Of a stretch of 64,000 nucleotides of DNA, positions 45,648 through 55,623 are shown piece after piece (position 1 is the first letter of the stretch; each line of letters opens with the position of its first letter). The position numbers and the translations under genes were made by a program. Source of the stretch: Photobacterium aphoticum (lineage in GTDB: Bacteria; Pseudomonadota; Gammaproteobacteria; Enterobacterales; Vibrionaceae); the NCBI RefSeq assembly GCF_001029435.1, contig NZ_LDOV01000011.1:31178-95177 (forward strand), written 5' to 3'. The notes under the pieces were generated by a model. That model was not told where the DNA came from, did no database searches, and saw only the letters and a list, made by a program, of their open reading frames with translations.

Positions 45648-48098
45648 TCAGGCGTCTGCGTCCGTGGTCTCGACACGCTCTTCGCGGTTCATTACCGCTT
45701 GGATGGTCAGTTTCACTTCCGGCGACACCAGCGCGGCTAACAACTCTGCCAACTCTTCCACCGGTTGTGATACCGCGTGGCAGTCCTCGTTGAGGTAGCC
45801 TTCTTTGCGCAGGGTGTTCACCAAGATGGCAAACACGCCTTTATCAAAGAATTCCGGCGCATTGATACCGTGCAAACGGCTCAGGCGTTGGGCCAGCATC
45901 TGGCTCTGTTGTTCCAGATCGCTCTTCATCAACTCTGGCTCTGAGTTCAGCAGAGTCAGGGTGATCGCATAACGCTGTAGCGTTTCGGTGATGGTACGTG
46001 CCAACAAATGCAGTGGCCCGATACGGGCATTGTTCAGGCTCACCACGTCGCCGTCACGTTGCACCAGACGCTGACGCGCCAGCTCATTGACCTGCGCTTC
46101 AATCACTTCCGCCAATTCTTCTGTGCTGTAATGCAAGAACAATTCAGCCTGCAAGAACGGGTACAAGCGGCGGATCTGTGACACGATATCATCGATAGAC
46201 AGACGCTCATGGCAGATCACAATGCTGGCGATCAGCGATGGCAACGCAAACAAGTGGATGATGTTGTTGCGGTAGTAAGTCATCAAAATCGCTTGCTGAC
46301 GATCCAGTGACACCATCTCACCCAAGCTGTCACGCTCAATCACGAACTTGTCCATTTCCAGCGCGTGCGCCACCATGGTTTTCGCATCGTCGTTGGGCAC
46401 GGTGAACTGCGAAGAATACGGCACGTTACGCAGCAACTGCAGGTAACAGTCGATCTGCTGCTCCAGATCTTCACGGCTCAAGGCGCGCTGACGGGCCGCC
46501 AACAGGGCCACACCGGCTAAGGTCAGGGCGTTGGTTGCCGCCGCATCGTTGATGTGCGTCATCATCTTCACTGCCAGATCGTTCACCACCGGGTTCAGCC
46601 ATTGCGGGCGTTGCGGCTCGATCGGGTCGATGTCTTTGTGCCATTCCGGCACGTGTTCGTTCAGGTAATGGTTCAGCGGGATCGGCTCACCGAAGTTCAC
46701 GTAGCCCTGACCCAGATTGCGCAGCTTACGCAGGGTACGCAGCACCTGACCGACGTTTTCTTTCTCTTTACGCTTGCCTTGCAGCTCTTTGGCGTAGGTG
46801 CCCACTTCCATCACGTGCTCGTAACCGATGTACACCGGTACCAGTGTGACCGGACGGTTCAGGCCACGCAGCATGGCTTGGATGGTCATCGACAGCATGC
46901 CGGTTTTGGCCGGCAACAGACGACCGGTACGCGAGCGGCCTCCTTCACTGAAGTATTCTACCGAATAGCCTTTGGCGAACAGTTCAGCCAGGTACTCACG
47001 AAATACCGTTGAGTACAGGCGGTTACCTTTGAAGCTGCGGCGAATAAAGAACGCCCCGCCGTGACGGAAGATCGGACCGGCCGGGAAGAAGTTCAGGTTG
47101 ATACCGGCAGCGATGTGCGGCGGTACCATGCCTTCGCGGTACAGCACGTAAGACAGCAGCAGGTAGTCCATGTGGCTACGGTGACATGGCACGTAGACAA
47201 TTTCATGGCCGTCTTGCGCCAGTTTACGCACACGCTTGGCATTATTAATGTTCAGGCCTTGGTACAGGCGGTTCCACAGCCAGCCAAGGAAACGCTCACC
47301 GTGTTTGATCAGCGAATAAGAGAAGTCAGCGGCGATTTCTTCCATCATGTCGATGGCTTCTTTGCGCACTTTCTCAATCGGCACATCACGGCTGGCAGCT
47401 TCTTCGGCCACCACTTTCTCAATGGCTTTGGAGGCCAGCAGGCGCTTGAACAACGCTTGGCGATCCGGCAGTTTCGGGCCAGAAGCCGCTAACTGCTGAC
47501 GCGAGAAATGGATACGCGCCACACGGGCCAGTTTATTGGCAATGGAGTCATCTGTGCCGTGGTTGTCTGCCATGTAACGCAGCGAGACGGCCGGGCTCAG
47601 GCGCACCATACAGTCACGGCCGTGGCCGAGAATGGTGAAGAATTTTTCTGGACCGTTCAGCGCACGCAGGATCGGTTTCTGGTTGTCTTCTTTACCCGGT
47701 TTACGGCCCCATAGGATCGATGCCGGTACCACCTGAATATCCAACTCGCTGTCTTGCTTGTGCTGCTCCAGCAGGCCGGTGAACAGATCAATCGACTCCT
47801 GCGGCAATTCGCCGTTGGAACCAAAGACGCTTGGCGCGGACGCGATGTACACATAGCGACGGTACGTCTGACCATTGATTTCCAATGGTGACAGGGGATC
47901 AGGCAAGCCCAGTGCTTGCGTGCTGCTGCGCAATGTCAGCAGATCAGTGACCGAGCGGAACGGCAGGATATAAACAATCGGACGTTCCAGATCTAATTCC
48001 AGATCCGCGACCGGATCAGAAGGAATAGAGTGGGTTTTAACCAGCAGAGAAAGCGGCAAATCCAGTATTTTTTGGTAGATTTTCTGCCAACTTGACAT
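45648..48098 (-). CDS. plsB: Glycerol-3-phosphate acyltransferase PlsB
   Basis: The 816-residue protein has the acyltransferase blocks: HX4D at H306-D311 (CHRSHMD), the [10 protein letters not shown] block, [14 protein letters not shown] and [11 protein letters not shown]. PlsB acylates sn-glycerol-3-phosphate at position 1, the first step of phospholipid synthesis, at the inner membrane. The ATG at 48098 gives the family N-terminus MSSWQKI. It is divergent from lexA, as in E. coli. Confidence 0.96.
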   Translation of the reverse strand: MSSWQKIYQKILDLPLSLLVKTHSIPSDPVADLELDLERPIVYILPFRSVTDLLTLRSSTQALGLPDPLSPLEINGQTYRRYVYIASAPSVFGSNGELPQESIDLFTGLLEQHKQDSELDIQVVPASILWGRKPGKEDNQKPILRALNGPEKFFTILGHGRDCMVRLSPAVSLRYMADNHGTDDSIANKLARVARIHFSRQQLAASGPKLPDRQALFKRLLASKAIEKVVAEEAASRDVPIEKVRKEAIDMMEEIAADFSYSLIKHGERFLGWLWNRLYQGLNINNAKRVRKLAQDGHEIVYVPCHRSHMDYLLLSYVLYREGMVPPHIAAGINLNFFPAGPIFRHGGAFFIRRSFKGNRLYSTVFREYLAELFAKGYSVEYFSEGGRSRTGRLLPAKTGMLSMTIQAMLRGLNRPVTLVPVYIGYEHVMEVGTYAKELQGKRKEKENVGQVLRTLRKLRNLGQGYVNFGEPIPLNHYLNEHVPEWHKDIDPIEPQRPQWLNPVVNDLAVKMMTHINDAAATNALTLAGVALLAARQRALSREDLEQQIDCYLQLLRNVPYSSQFTVPNDDAKTMVAHALEMDKFVIERDSLGEMVSLDRQQAILMTYYRNNIIHLFALPSLIASIVICHERLSIDDIVSQIRRLYPFLQAELFLHYSTEELAEVIEAQVNELARQRLVQRDGDVVSLNNARIGPLHLLARTITETLQRYAITLTLLNSEPELMKSDLEQQSQMLAQRLSRLHGINAPEFFDKGVFAILVNTLRKEGYLNEDCHAVSQPVEELAELLAALVSPEVKLTIQAVMNREERVETTDADA

Positions 48099-48333
48099 AT
48101 CTTTTACTAGCCTCGAATTCTTAATGCGTCGCAAGTCTAGCAGAAAATGTGCAGCGATAAGCAGCGAAATACAGCATTGACGCGGTTATCCGCCGATTTA
48201 GTGAGGTTAGACCACTTAATTACGTGTCACAGCAGGTACCGCCGGGGTGACATTGTCTGAATGATGCACAATTGGTGCATTCGCAGCAAAACTGCTGTTT
48301 TCCTAAACAATGGCCTTTTCAAGTCTGTTAACA

Positions 48334-48369
48334 CTGGATATACTCACAGTGAACTGTATAAAAAGACAG
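48334..48369 (+). promoter_or_regulatory. LexA boxes upstream of lexA
   Basis: CTGTATAAAAAGACAG (48354-48369) is a perfect CTGT-N8-ACAG SOS box ending 8 bp before the lexA start. CTGGATATACTCACAG (48334-48349) is a second box with one core mismatch, 20 bp away, the same tandem layout as before E. coli lexA. This supports SOS autoregulation. Confidence 0.85.
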
Positions 48370-48377
48370 GGTGAGTC

Positions 48378-48998
48378 ATGAAGCCGTTAACGCCGCGTCA
48401 ACAAGAAGTCTTTGATTTAATCAAAGCAAAAATTGAAGATTCTGGAATGCCGCCTACACGTGCTGAAATAGCCCGTGAGCTTGGTTTCCGTTCCGCCAAT
48501 GCTGCCGAGGAACACCTTAAGGCACTGGCACGTAAAGCCGTGATTGAAATCATTCCCGGCGCCTCCCGAGGGATCCGTCTGCTGGTAGATAACGACGCAC
48601 CGGAAGAGAGCGGGTTACCGCTGATCGGTCAGGTCGCTGCCGGTGAGCCGATTTTGGCTCAGGAGCACGTTGAAACCCACTACGAGGTTGACCCTTCGCT
48701 GTTTAAGCCGCGTGCAGATTTTCTGCTGCGTGTTAACGGCATGAGCATGAAAGACATCGGGATCATGGACGGCGACTTGCTTGCTGTGCACAAAACCCAA
48801 GATGTCCGCAATGGTCAGGTGGTGGTCGCACGGGTCGAAGACGACGTCACTGTGAAACGCTTGGAGCGCAATGGCTCACAAGTGCTATTGCACGCTGAAA
48901 ACGAAGAATTTGCACCGATTGTGGTGGATCTCAATACCCAGCACCTGACCATTGAAGGGTTGGCGGTGGGTGTGATCCGTAACAGCGATTGGATGTAA
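48378..48998 (+). CDS. lexA: SOS repressor LexA
   Basis: The 206-residue protein has the winged helix ([16 protein letters not shown]), the self-cleavage site A88-G89 in QVAAGEP, nucleophile S123 in NGMSMKD and the lysine K160 in VTVKRLE. It represses DNA-damage genes and cleaves itself when RecA is activated. AGGGTGAG lies upstream. The E. coli partner dinF is not next to it here. Confidence 0.97.
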   Translation: MKPLTPRQQEVFDLIKAKIEDSGMPPTRAEIARELGFRSANAAEEHLKALARKAVIEIIPGASRGIRLLVDNDAPEESGLPLIGQVAAGEPILAQEHVETHYEVDPSLFKPRADFLLRVNGMSMKDIGIMDGDLLAVHKTQDVRNGQVVVARVEDDVTVKRLERNGSQVLLHAENEEFAPIVVDLNTQHLTIEGLAVGVIRNSDWM

Positions 48999-49030
48999 GC
49001 CGCGTTTAGGCACAACGATATGTTGTAATT

Positions 49031-49049
49031 GCTAATGAGAGTCATTATC
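49031..49049 (+). promoter_or_regulatory. Fur box
   Basis: GCTAATGAGAGTCATTATC matches 16 of 19 positions of the Fur consensus GATAATGATAATCATTATC. It lies 28 bp before the next start codon and 32 bp after lexA, in the place of the promoter. Iron-dependent repression of the following gene is predicted. Confidence 0.65.
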
Positions 49050-49076
49050 ATCTTGTGGTGAGCCATGGAGGTGATA

Positions 49077-49877
49077 ATGACTGACTCAACCCGCTATGAT
49101 ATTCCATCCGAATTGTTACAGCCGCTGTGGTTGCGTAGTCGTGAAAGTTTGGCGGACGATCGCCTGCTGTATGATCCCGTCGCTGCCGCCGCCTGTCGCC
49201 AGTGCAGCCTCAAACCCCATTGCCTGAAAGGCAACGTCACCGAACAGCAACTGTTGCATGCCATCTTGGCTATGCAGTGTGATACTCAAGTACAACACTT
49301 CCTGCGCCGTTATCCCAATGGTCGCATTATCAATATCGGCGGTGGCCTCGATACCCGTTTCTACCGGGTTGATAATGGTTTGTGCCGTTGGTTTGATATC
49401 GATATCAATGAACATCTTCTGTGGCGCCAGCGCCTGTTTCACCGCAGCGAGCGCTACCGTATGCTGCCGGGCTCGATTTGCGATCTCACCTGGTTGTCGG
49501 CCTTACCGGCAATGAAAAACACCCCGGTGATGGTGGTGTGCGATCAGGCACTGCTGTGTACCCCGGCAGATGATTTGTCCCGTTTCTTCCAGTCTGTCGC
49601 TTGCCATTTTGGTCAGTTAGAACTCAATGTGGTGCTGGCCGGCGATTGCTGCCACTGGCCGGTGTCTCGCAAATTCGGCGTAGCAGGCGCATACGCACAT
49701 GGCTTTGGCCATGCCAAACAACAGGTGCTGCAATGGTTGCCGTGGGCAGAGAGTGCGCAGCATTACAGCCCGTTAGATATTGCCTGTGGCCGCTGGCACC
49801 GATGGCAACGCTGGGTAGCGCGGGTACCGGGACTGAAATACCGCCTGTTACCGGTGCAACTTCACATCCAGCTGTAA
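49077..49877 (+). CDS. Class I SAM methyltransferase-like protein (LCM/TcmP type), Cys-rich N-terminus
   Basis: The 266-residue protein has INIGGGLDTRFYR (G88-R94), the SAM-binding signature of the leucine carboxyl methyltransferase/TcmP family, and WFDIDIN as the acidic SAM-contact strand. ATG 49077 is chosen because GGAGGTGATA lies directly upstream; the earlier ATG 49065 overlaps that site. The N-terminal C40-x2-C43-x5-C49 (CRQCSLKPHC) is unexpected in this family and could bind metal or iron-sulfur. With the Fur box upstream this suggests an iron-linked role. Substrate unknown. Confidence 0.82.
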   Translation: MTDSTRYDIPSELLQPLWLRSRESLADDRLLYDPVAAAACRQCSLKPHCLKGNVTEQQLLHAILAMQCDTQVQHFLRRYPNGRIINIGGGLDTRFYRVDNGLCRWFDIDINEHLLWRQRLFHRSERYRMLPGSICDLTWLSALPAMKNTPVMVVCDQALLCTPADDLSRFFQSVACHFGQLELNVVLAGDCCHWPVSRKFGVAGAYAHGFGHAKQQVLQWLPWAESAQHYSPLDIACGRWHRWQRWVARVPGLKYRLLPVQLHIQL

Positions 49878-50244
49878 ATCCCGTTGGCGCGTGCGGTGCG
49901 TGTCTGCAGGGCATGTGTACCGCCATCGTGTGCGTTTTCCTTTCCTGTTTTTCCCGTTTTGTCGTCACTGCCCGGCGTGGTGGTGGGCGGGCTATTGCCC
50001 GGACTTTTTCTGGTCAATTTATTGCGCATTGCGCAGATCCTTTCTAAGTTAATTGTAAACAAAGTGTTAACTTTGTCGCGTTTTTTGTCTGTACAGCGGG
50101 TCTGGCAGCGGCGCGGCAAAAGGGAAAAACACAGTAGGTCGCCACGGGGTGATGCCCCATTTTTGACTGCGCGATGACTTGATATGACCTGAAGTGGGCC
50201 GTGTCTGGCCATGATTGACTGGAAAAGGACAGGAGGGAGCCTTG
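49878..50244. other. Gene-free region before the oxidase cluster
   Basis: The 367 bp hold no supported gene. The AT-rich part at 50035-50085 with GTTAA repeats (50048 and 50066) probably carries the promoter of the oxidase operon. AGGAGG precedes coxB. Confidence 0.4.
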
Positions 50245-51393
50245 GTGAGTATTCGCCCGTTGTTGTGCTGTCTCGGTACATTGCTGACAGGCTCAGCCGT
50301 TGCCGCAGATGCATCCATGCCACTGAATATGACGCAAGGGGTGACAGACGTCAGCCAGCGTGTCTTTGAACTCCATATGACCATTTTTTACATCTGCGTC
50401 GCCATCGGTGTGGTGGTGTTCGGCGTGATGTTCTGGGCCATTTTCCACCACCGCCAATCCAAAGGGGCCAAGTCCGCTTCCTTCCACGAAAGCACCAAAG
50501 TTGAAATCCTCTGGACGGTGATCCCGTTTGTGATCCTCATTGTGATGGCCGTTCCGGCAACGCAAACCCTGTTGGCGATGGAAGATACCTCCAAACCCGA
50601 CATGACGGTGCAGGTCACCGGCTCACAATGGAAGTGGCATTACCGCTATTTCGATCAGGACGTGGAGTTCTTCTCTCTGCTGGCCACGCCGATGGCCCAC
50701 ATCAATAACGAACGGACTAAGCGCGATAACTACCTGCTGGAAGTGGATCGCCCCTTGGTGTTGCCGGTGGGTAAAAAAGTGCGTTTTCTGATCACCTCGC
50801 AGGACGTGATCCACTCTTGGTGGGTGCCGGACTTTGCGGTGAAAAAAGATGCCAACCCGGGCTTTATTAATGAAGCGTGGACCAAGATCGACAAGCCGGG
50901 CATTTACCGGGGTCAGTGTGCGGAGCTGTGTGGTAAAGACCACGGTTTTATGCCGATTGTGGTGATTGCCAAAGAGCAGGCTGACTACGACGCTTGGCTG
51001 CAAACCACCCGGGTAGCCCAGCAGCAGGCGCGGGAAGAAGAGCAGCGTTTGCTGGACATGGAAATGAGCATGGATGAGCTGATGACACTGGGCGAGACGG
51101 TGTACAACACCCGCTGTGCCATGTGTCATCAGGTGAATGGCCAAGGGCTGCCGGGCGCGTTTCCGGGACTGGCGGGGCAAGGGGTGTCTGTTAATCCGGC
51201 CGCCAAACTGGAACACATCAGCATTGTGGTGCACGGGAGCAACGGCACGGCCATGCAGGCATTTGGCCCGCAGTTGAGCTTGAAAGAGCTGGCCGCCGTG
51301 ATCACCTACGAGCGTAACGCATGGGGCAATAACACCGGCGAAACGGTACAGGCTGCAGAAGTGCAGGCAGTACTGGACGGCCAGGATCTGTAA
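50245..51393 (+). CDS. coxB: caa3-type cytochrome c oxidase subunit II with fused cytochrome c
   Basis: The 382-residue protein has a signal-like N-terminus, two membrane helices, and a CuA domain with C225-x3-C229, H233 and M236 (CAELCGKDHGFM) plus the earlier HSWWVPDF. A C-terminal cytochrome c domain has CAMCH (C291, C294, H295). It takes electrons from the cytochrome c pool and passes them to subunit I. GTG 50245 is 8 nt after AGGAGG; TTG 50242 is equally possible. First gene of the oxidase operon. Confidence 0.95.
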   Translation: MSIRPLLCCLGTLLTGSAVAADASMPLNMTQGVTDVSQRVFELHMTIFYICVAIGVVVFGVMFWAIFHHRQSKGAKSASFHESTKVEILWTVIPFVILIVMAVPATQTLLAMEDTSKPDMTVQVTGSQWKWHYRYFDQDVEFFSLLATPMAHINNERTKRDNYLLEVDRPLVLPVGKKVRFLITSQDVIHSWWVPDFAVKKDANPGFINEAWTKIDKPGIYRGQCAELCGKDHGFMPIVVIAKEQADYDAWLQTTRVAQQQAREEEQRLLDMEMSMDELMTLGETVYNTRCAMCHQVNGQGLPGAFPGLAGQGVSVNPAAKLEHISIVVHGSNGTAMQAFGPQLSLKELAAVITYERNAWGNNTGETVQAAEVQAVLDGQDL

Positions 51394-51407
51394 GGGAGAG
51401 CGGAAGA

Positions 51408-53057
51408 ATGACGGACATGTTACGGGAATCGACGGACATCGACGACAAGAAGACAGCGGCCGATCCTGAGCAGGTGTTAGGCACTACACACGAGCATGAC
51501 GCGCACGATCATGCGCATCACCCGACGGGCCTTAAGCGCTGGTTGCTGACCACCAATCACAAAGACATTGGCTCGCTGTATTTGATGTTCAGCTTTGCCA
51601 TGTTCCTGGTGGGCGGGGCGATGGCCATGGTGATCAGGGCGGAGTTGTTCCAGCCGGGGTTGCAGTTGGTTGAACCCAATTTCTTTAACCAGATGACCAC
51701 AGTACATGGCCTGATCATGGTGTTTGGTGCGGTCATGCCGGCCTTTACCGGGCTGGCAAACTGGATGGTGCCGCTGATGATTGGCGCGCCGGACATGGCA
51801 CTGCCGCGTATGAATAACTGGAGCTTTTGGATCCTGCCATTTGCGTTTGCCATGTTGCTGGCCTCGCTATTCATGGAAGGGGGCGGCCCGAACTTTGGCT
51901 GGACTTTCTATGCGCCGCTGTCGACCACCTACAGCCCGGAAAGTACCGGCCTGTTTGTGTTCGCCATCCATATTATGGGGATCAGCTCCATCATGGGCGC
52001 CATTAATGTGATTGTCACCATCATGAACCTGCGCGCACCGGGCATGACTTACATGAAGATGCCGCTGTTCGTGTGGACCTGGCTGATCACGGCGTTCCTG
52101 CTGATTGCGGTGATGCCGGTATTGGCTGGCGCGGTCACCATGGTACTGACCGACAAATACTTTGGCACCAGCTTCTTTGATGCGGCCGGCGGGGGCGATC
52201 CGGTGATGTTCCAGCATATCTTCTGGTTCTTTGGGCATCCGGAAGTGTACATCATGATTTTGCCAAGTTTCGGTATCATTTCGGCCATTATCCCTGCCTT
52301 TTCTCGTAAAAAGCTGTTTGGTTACAGTTCTATGGTGTACGCCACGGCGTCCATTGCGGGGTTAAGTTTCTTGGTGTGGGCGCACCACATGTTCACCACC
52401 GGGATGCCGGTTGCCGCCGAGCTGTTCTTTATGTACTGCACCATGCTGATCTCGGTGCCGACCGGGGTGAAGGTGTTTAACTGGGTGGCGACCATGTGGC
52501 GCGGGTCGATGACCTTTGAAGTGCCGATGCTGTTTGCTATCGCCTTCATCGTGCTGTTCACCATTGGCGGGTTCTCCGGCCTGATGCTCGCCATTACCCC
52601 GGCGGATTTCCAGTATCACGACACCTATTTTGTGGTGGCACATTTCCATTACGTGCTGGTGTCGGGGGCGATCTTCTCCATCATGGCGGCGGCGTACTAC
52701 TGGCTGCCGAAATGGACCGGCCACATGTTCAATGAAACCCTCGCCAAGTGGCATTTCTGGTGTTCGATCATCTCGGTCAACATCCTGTTCTTCCCGATGC
52801 ACTTCTTGGGGCTGGCGGGCATGCCTCGCCGTATCCCGGATTACGCGTTGCAGTTTGCTGACATCAATGCGGTGGTCAGTATCGGCGGTTTCCTGTTTGG
52901 GTTGTCGCAGCTGATCTTCCTGGCGGTGGTGATCCAGTGTGTACGGGGCGGGGAAAAAGCCGCAGCCAAACCGTGGGACGGGGCGGAAGGCTTGGAGTGG
53001 ACGGTGCCATCGCCGGCCCCTCACCATACCTTTTCTACGCCACCCAAAGTGGATTAA
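51408..53057 (+). CDS. ctaD: Cytochrome c oxidase subunit I
   Basis: The 549-residue heme-copper oxidase subunit has twelve membrane helices, the low-spin heme histidine in TTVHGLIMVFG, the CuB histidine and cross-linked tyrosine H277-x3-Y281 (HPEVYIMILPSFG), the CuB pair AHHMFTTG and the heme ligands in VAHFHYVLVSG. It reduces oxygen to water and pumps protons. An N-terminal His/Asp-rich stretch (HEHDAHDHAHH) is notable and may aid copper delivery. It is 14 bp after coxB. Confidence 0.97.
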   Translation: MTDMLRESTDIDDKKTAADPEQVLGTTHEHDAHDHAHHPTGLKRWLLTTNHKDIGSLYLMFSFAMFLVGGAMAMVIRAELFQPGLQLVEPNFFNQMTTVHGLIMVFGAVMPAFTGLANWMVPLMIGAPDMALPRMNNWSFWILPFAFAMLLASLFMEGGGPNFGWTFYAPLSTTYSPESTGLFVFAIHIMGISSIMGAINVIVTIMNLRAPGMTYMKMPLFVWTWLITAFLLIAVMPVLAGAVTMVLTDKYFGTSFFDAAGGGDPVMFQHIFWFFGHPEVYIMILPSFGIISAIIPAFSRKKLFGYSSMVYATASIAGLSFLVWAHHMFTTGMPVAAELFFMYCTMLISVPTGVKVFNWVATMWRGSMTFEVPMLFAIAFIVLFTIGGFSGLMLAITPADFQYHDTYFVVAHFHYVLVSGAIFSIMAAAYYWLPKWTGHMFNETLAKWHFWCSIISVNILFFPMHFLGLAGMPRRIPDYALQFADINAVVSIGGFLFGLSQLIFLAVVIQCVRGGEKAAAKPWDGAEGLEWTVPSPAPHHTFSTPPKVD

Positions 53058-53066
53058 GGAGGCGTC

Positions 53067-53639
53067 ATGGCGAAGTCACCGCAAGAAACGCCCAGCACCA
53101 AGCAGCAGCGCTCCCTGTGGTCGTTGGTGGCGATGGCCATCGGCATGTTCGGGTTTGCGTTTGCCTTGGTGCCACTGTACGACGTGTTCTGTGACATCAC
53201 CGGCATCAACGGCAAGACGGCCGACACGCCCAGCACCGCTGCCGCCTCGCGCGTCGATACCTCGCGGGAGATCACGGTGGAGTTTGTTTCTTATATTACC
53301 CCCGGGGTGCGTTGGACCTTTGAGCCGGCAGTGAAAACGCTGGTGGTGCACCCGGGCCAAACTCACACAGTGAATTACCAGGCGCAGAACTTGGGCAAGA
53401 CCGATTCCATCGGGCAGGCAGTGCCGTCGGTCAGCCCCGGTCCCGGCGCGCAGTACTTCAATAAAATCGAGTGTTTCTGCTTTAACCATCAACCGCTGGG
53501 GGCGGGGGAGCAAGCAGAGCTGCCACTGGTGTTTTATGTCGATCCGGATTTGCCGGAAGACATCCACACCCTGACCTTGGCCTACACCCTGTATCACGCC
53601 AAGCCAGTGCAACCGACGACGCTGGCCAATACACAATGA
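53067..53639 (+). CDS. ctaG: Cytochrome c oxidase assembly protein CtaG (Cox11 type)
   Basis: The 190-residue protein has one membrane helix (about 19-40) and a periplasmic Cox11 domain with the copper-binding CFCF (C136, C138) and YDVFCDITGING after the helix. It inserts CuB into subunit I. It lies 9 bp after ctaD and 6 bp before ctaE. Confidence 0.95.
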   Translation: MAKSPQETPSTKQQRSLWSLVAMAIGMFGFAFALVPLYDVFCDITGINGKTADTPSTAAASRVDTSREITVEFVSYITPGVRWTFEPAVKTLVVHPGQTHTVNYQAQNLGKTDSIGQAVPSVSPGPGAQYFNKIECFCFNHQPLGAGEQAELPLVFYVDPDLPEDIHTLTLAYTLYHAKPVQPTTLANTQ

Positions 53640-53645
53640 GGTTGA

Positions 53646-54551
53646 ATGATGGCGAATCCCTATTCTGAACACGAGCAATCCATGAAAACGCCGCCGGAGA
53701 ACTACTATGTGCCGGAATCCAGTGCCTGGCCGATTGTCGGGGCGGTGGCCCTGTTCCTGATCGCCATGGGGGCCGGGGCGACGGTCGGCGATCTGTTTAA
53801 CGGGCAGGGGCCGTGGATTCTGTTGACCGGGGTCGGTGTGTTGTTGTTGATGCTGGTGGGCTGGTTTCGGGATGTGATCCGCGAATCGATGCAGGGGCTC
53901 TACAGCCAGCAGATGGATCGCTCGTTCCGCCAAGGCATGAGCTGGTTCATTTTCTCGGAAGTGATGTTCTTCGCCGCCTTCTTTGGCGCACTGTTCTATG
54001 CCCGTATGATTGCCGTGCCTTGGCTGGGCGGGGCCAGTAATAACGCCATGACCAATGCGGTATTGTGGCCGGACTTTGTTGCTCAGTGGCCACTCATCAT
54101 GACGCCGGACGGCAGCGAAACCCAGGCGATGGGGCCGCTCGGTTTGCCGCTGTACAACACCCTGATCCTGTTAACCTCGTCCATCACTATTCATATCGCC
54201 CATGTGGCGTTAGAGCAAAATAACCGCCCGCGCCTGACCCTGTTTTTGCTGCTGACCGTGCTGCTGGGCAGCCTGTTTATCTATCTGCAAGGGGTCGAGT
54301 ACATCCATGCTTATGAAGACATGGGGCTGACCTTGGATGCCGGGGTGTACGGCAATACCTTCTTTATGTTGACCGGTTTCCACGGCCTGCATGTGACGCT
54401 CGGCACCATCATTTTGTTTGTGGTGTGGCTGCGGGTGCTGTGCGGCCACTTTACCCCCGAGAAGCACTTCGCGTTTCAGGCGGGGGCGTGGTACTGGCAC
54501 TTTGTGGATGTGGTGTGGCTCGGTTTGTTCCTGTTTGTGTACATCATTTAG
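53646..54551 (+). CDS. ctaE: Cytochrome c oxidase subunit III
   Basis: The 301-residue membrane protein has about seven helices, with SMQGLYSQQMDRSFRQGMSW, FSEVMFFAAFFGALF and TGFHGLHVTLGTIILF as family signatures, and WYWHFVDVVWLGLFLFVYI at the end. It stabilises subunit I and the proton-uptake path. Two adjacent ATG codons (53646, 53649) are possible starts. Confidence 0.95.
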   Translation: MMANPYSEHEQSMKTPPENYYVPESSAWPIVGAVALFLIAMGAGATVGDLFNGQGPWILLTGVGVLLLMLVGWFRDVIRESMQGLYSQQMDRSFRQGMSWFIFSEVMFFAAFFGALFYARMIAVPWLGGASNNAMTNAVLWPDFVAQWPLIMTPDGSETQAMGPLGLPLYNTLILLTSSITIHIAHVALEQNNRPRLTLFLLLTVLLGSLFIYLQGVEYIHAYEDMGLTLDAGVYGNTFFMLTGFHGLHVTLGTIILFVVWLRVLCGHFTPEKHFAFQAGAWYWHFVDVVWLGLFLFVYII

Positions 54552-54553
54552 CA

Positions 54554-54631
54554 GCGAGAAACGGGTTGCGAGGGACTAGGTGCTAGTGTCTAGGGGCGAG
54601 GGAACTAGGTATTAGGAACGAGGTTTTAGGA
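54554..54631. repeat. Degenerate heptamer array between ctaE and DUF2909 gene
   Basis: From 54554 the sequence reads in 7-bp steps GCGAGAA, ACGGGTT, GCGAGGG, ACTAGGT, GCTAGTG, TCTAGGG, GCGAGGG, then after one inserted base ACTAGGT, ATTAGGA, ACGAGGT, TTTAGGA. The consensus is near NYKAGGN. It fills most of the gap between convergent genes and is related to the arrays at 43458 and 63765. No terminator stem is present here. Confidence 0.75.
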
Positions 54632-54652
54632 TCTTGCCCCTGCATTTCAAAC

Positions 54653-54859
54653 TTAAAACGGTCGCGGATTGGGTTCGAGATAGCCAGTGGCCATGGCTAC
54701 AAGCAAAATCACAAACAGCAGGGCCGAGAACATGACGCGCCGGCCAAGGTAGTGGGACAGGGGTTTGTCGGATTGCCCCTTGAGCATGATGGGCAGGGCG
54801 CGAAACAGATTGAAGAGAATAAAGATCAGTAAGCCGACAAGTAAGCCTTTGAGCAACAT
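54653..54859 (-). CDS. DUF2909 twin-helix membrane protein
   Basis: The 68-residue protein has two membrane helices (about 5-25 and 43-62) joined by a short basic loop, matching DUF2909, small proteins found in cytochrome c oxidase clusters of proteobacteria. The start has GGGAGG 7 nt upstream. It is the only reverse-strand gene in the oxidase cluster. A role in oxidase assembly is plausible. Confidence 0.85.
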   Translation of the reverse strand: MLLKGLLVGLLIFILFNLFRALPIMLKGQSDKPLSHYLGRRVMFSALLFVILLVAMATGYLEPNPRPF

Positions 54860-54945
54860 AGAGCGCCTCCCTTAAGGGTTGGACAAACAAAGCATCAATC
54901 AACACACCGGCCGGATTGCTCGGTCATGGGGTGTGAAGGAGAGCC

Positions 54946-55623
54946 ATGCGACGGATCGGTTTCATACTTTTTACTGTGGCGGTGCTGGTGACGTTGGTCA
55001 AGTTGGGTTTCTGGCAAATGTCACGGGCGCAGGAAAAAGAAAGCCTGGGTCACGCCCTGAAGTTCCGCAGTGAGCAGATGTATTACAGTCTGGCCAGCCT
55101 GCCGACGGATCCGCGTTGGTACAGCGTGACCTTGCGCGGCCAGTTTGATCACAGTCGGGCCGTGCTGCTCGACAACCAAACCTTTCGCGGCCGACCTGGC
55201 TATCACGTGTTGTACCCGTTTGAAGTCAATCGTCAGTGGCTGTTGGTCAATCTCGGCTGGATTGCCGCCCCTGCGTATCGTGACCAAATTCCGGTGTTGC
55301 CCGAGCACCACGGTGAGGTCATGGTGACCGGTATGATCGCCCCGCCGTCGACCTTACTGGAGCTGGCACCGGAGCAGTTTGGGACCGACTTCCCGCTGCG
55401 GGTGCAAAACCTCAACATTGACGCGCTGAGTCAGCAGTTAGACGTTTCTTTGATGCCGTGGATTGTGCAGATCGACCCAGACAGTCCGTTGGCGTTAGAA
55501 CAAACATGGATCCCCGTGGTGATGGGGCCACAGAAACATTATGCCTACGCCGTGCAATGGTTTTTGCTGGCGATGGCGGTGTCAGGATTGGCGCTGTGGT
55601 GGTTAAGACGGAGTAAAGCATGA
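54946..55623 (+). CDS. SURF1-family oxidase assembly protein
   Basis: The 225-residue protein has membrane helices at both ends (about 3-22 and 203-221) and a periplasmic domain with the SURF1 features RGQFDHSRAVLLDNQTFRGR, GYHVLYPF, LVNLGWI and NLNIDALSQQL. Near the end HYAYAVQWFLLA is typical. SURF1 aids heme A insertion into subunit I. AAGGAG precedes the ATG. It overlaps the next gene by 4 bp. Confidence 0.93.
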   Translation: MRRIGFILFTVAVLVTLVKLGFWQMSRAQEKESLGHALKFRSEQMYYSLASLPTDPRWYSVTLRGQFDHSRAVLLDNQTFRGRPGYHVLYPFEVNRQWLLVNLGWIAAPAYRDQIPVLPEHHGEVMVTGMIAPPSTLLELAPEQFGTDFPLRVQNLNIDALSQQLDVSLMPWIVQIDPDSPLALEQTWIPVVMGPQKHYAYAVQWFLLAMAVSGLALWWLRRSKA

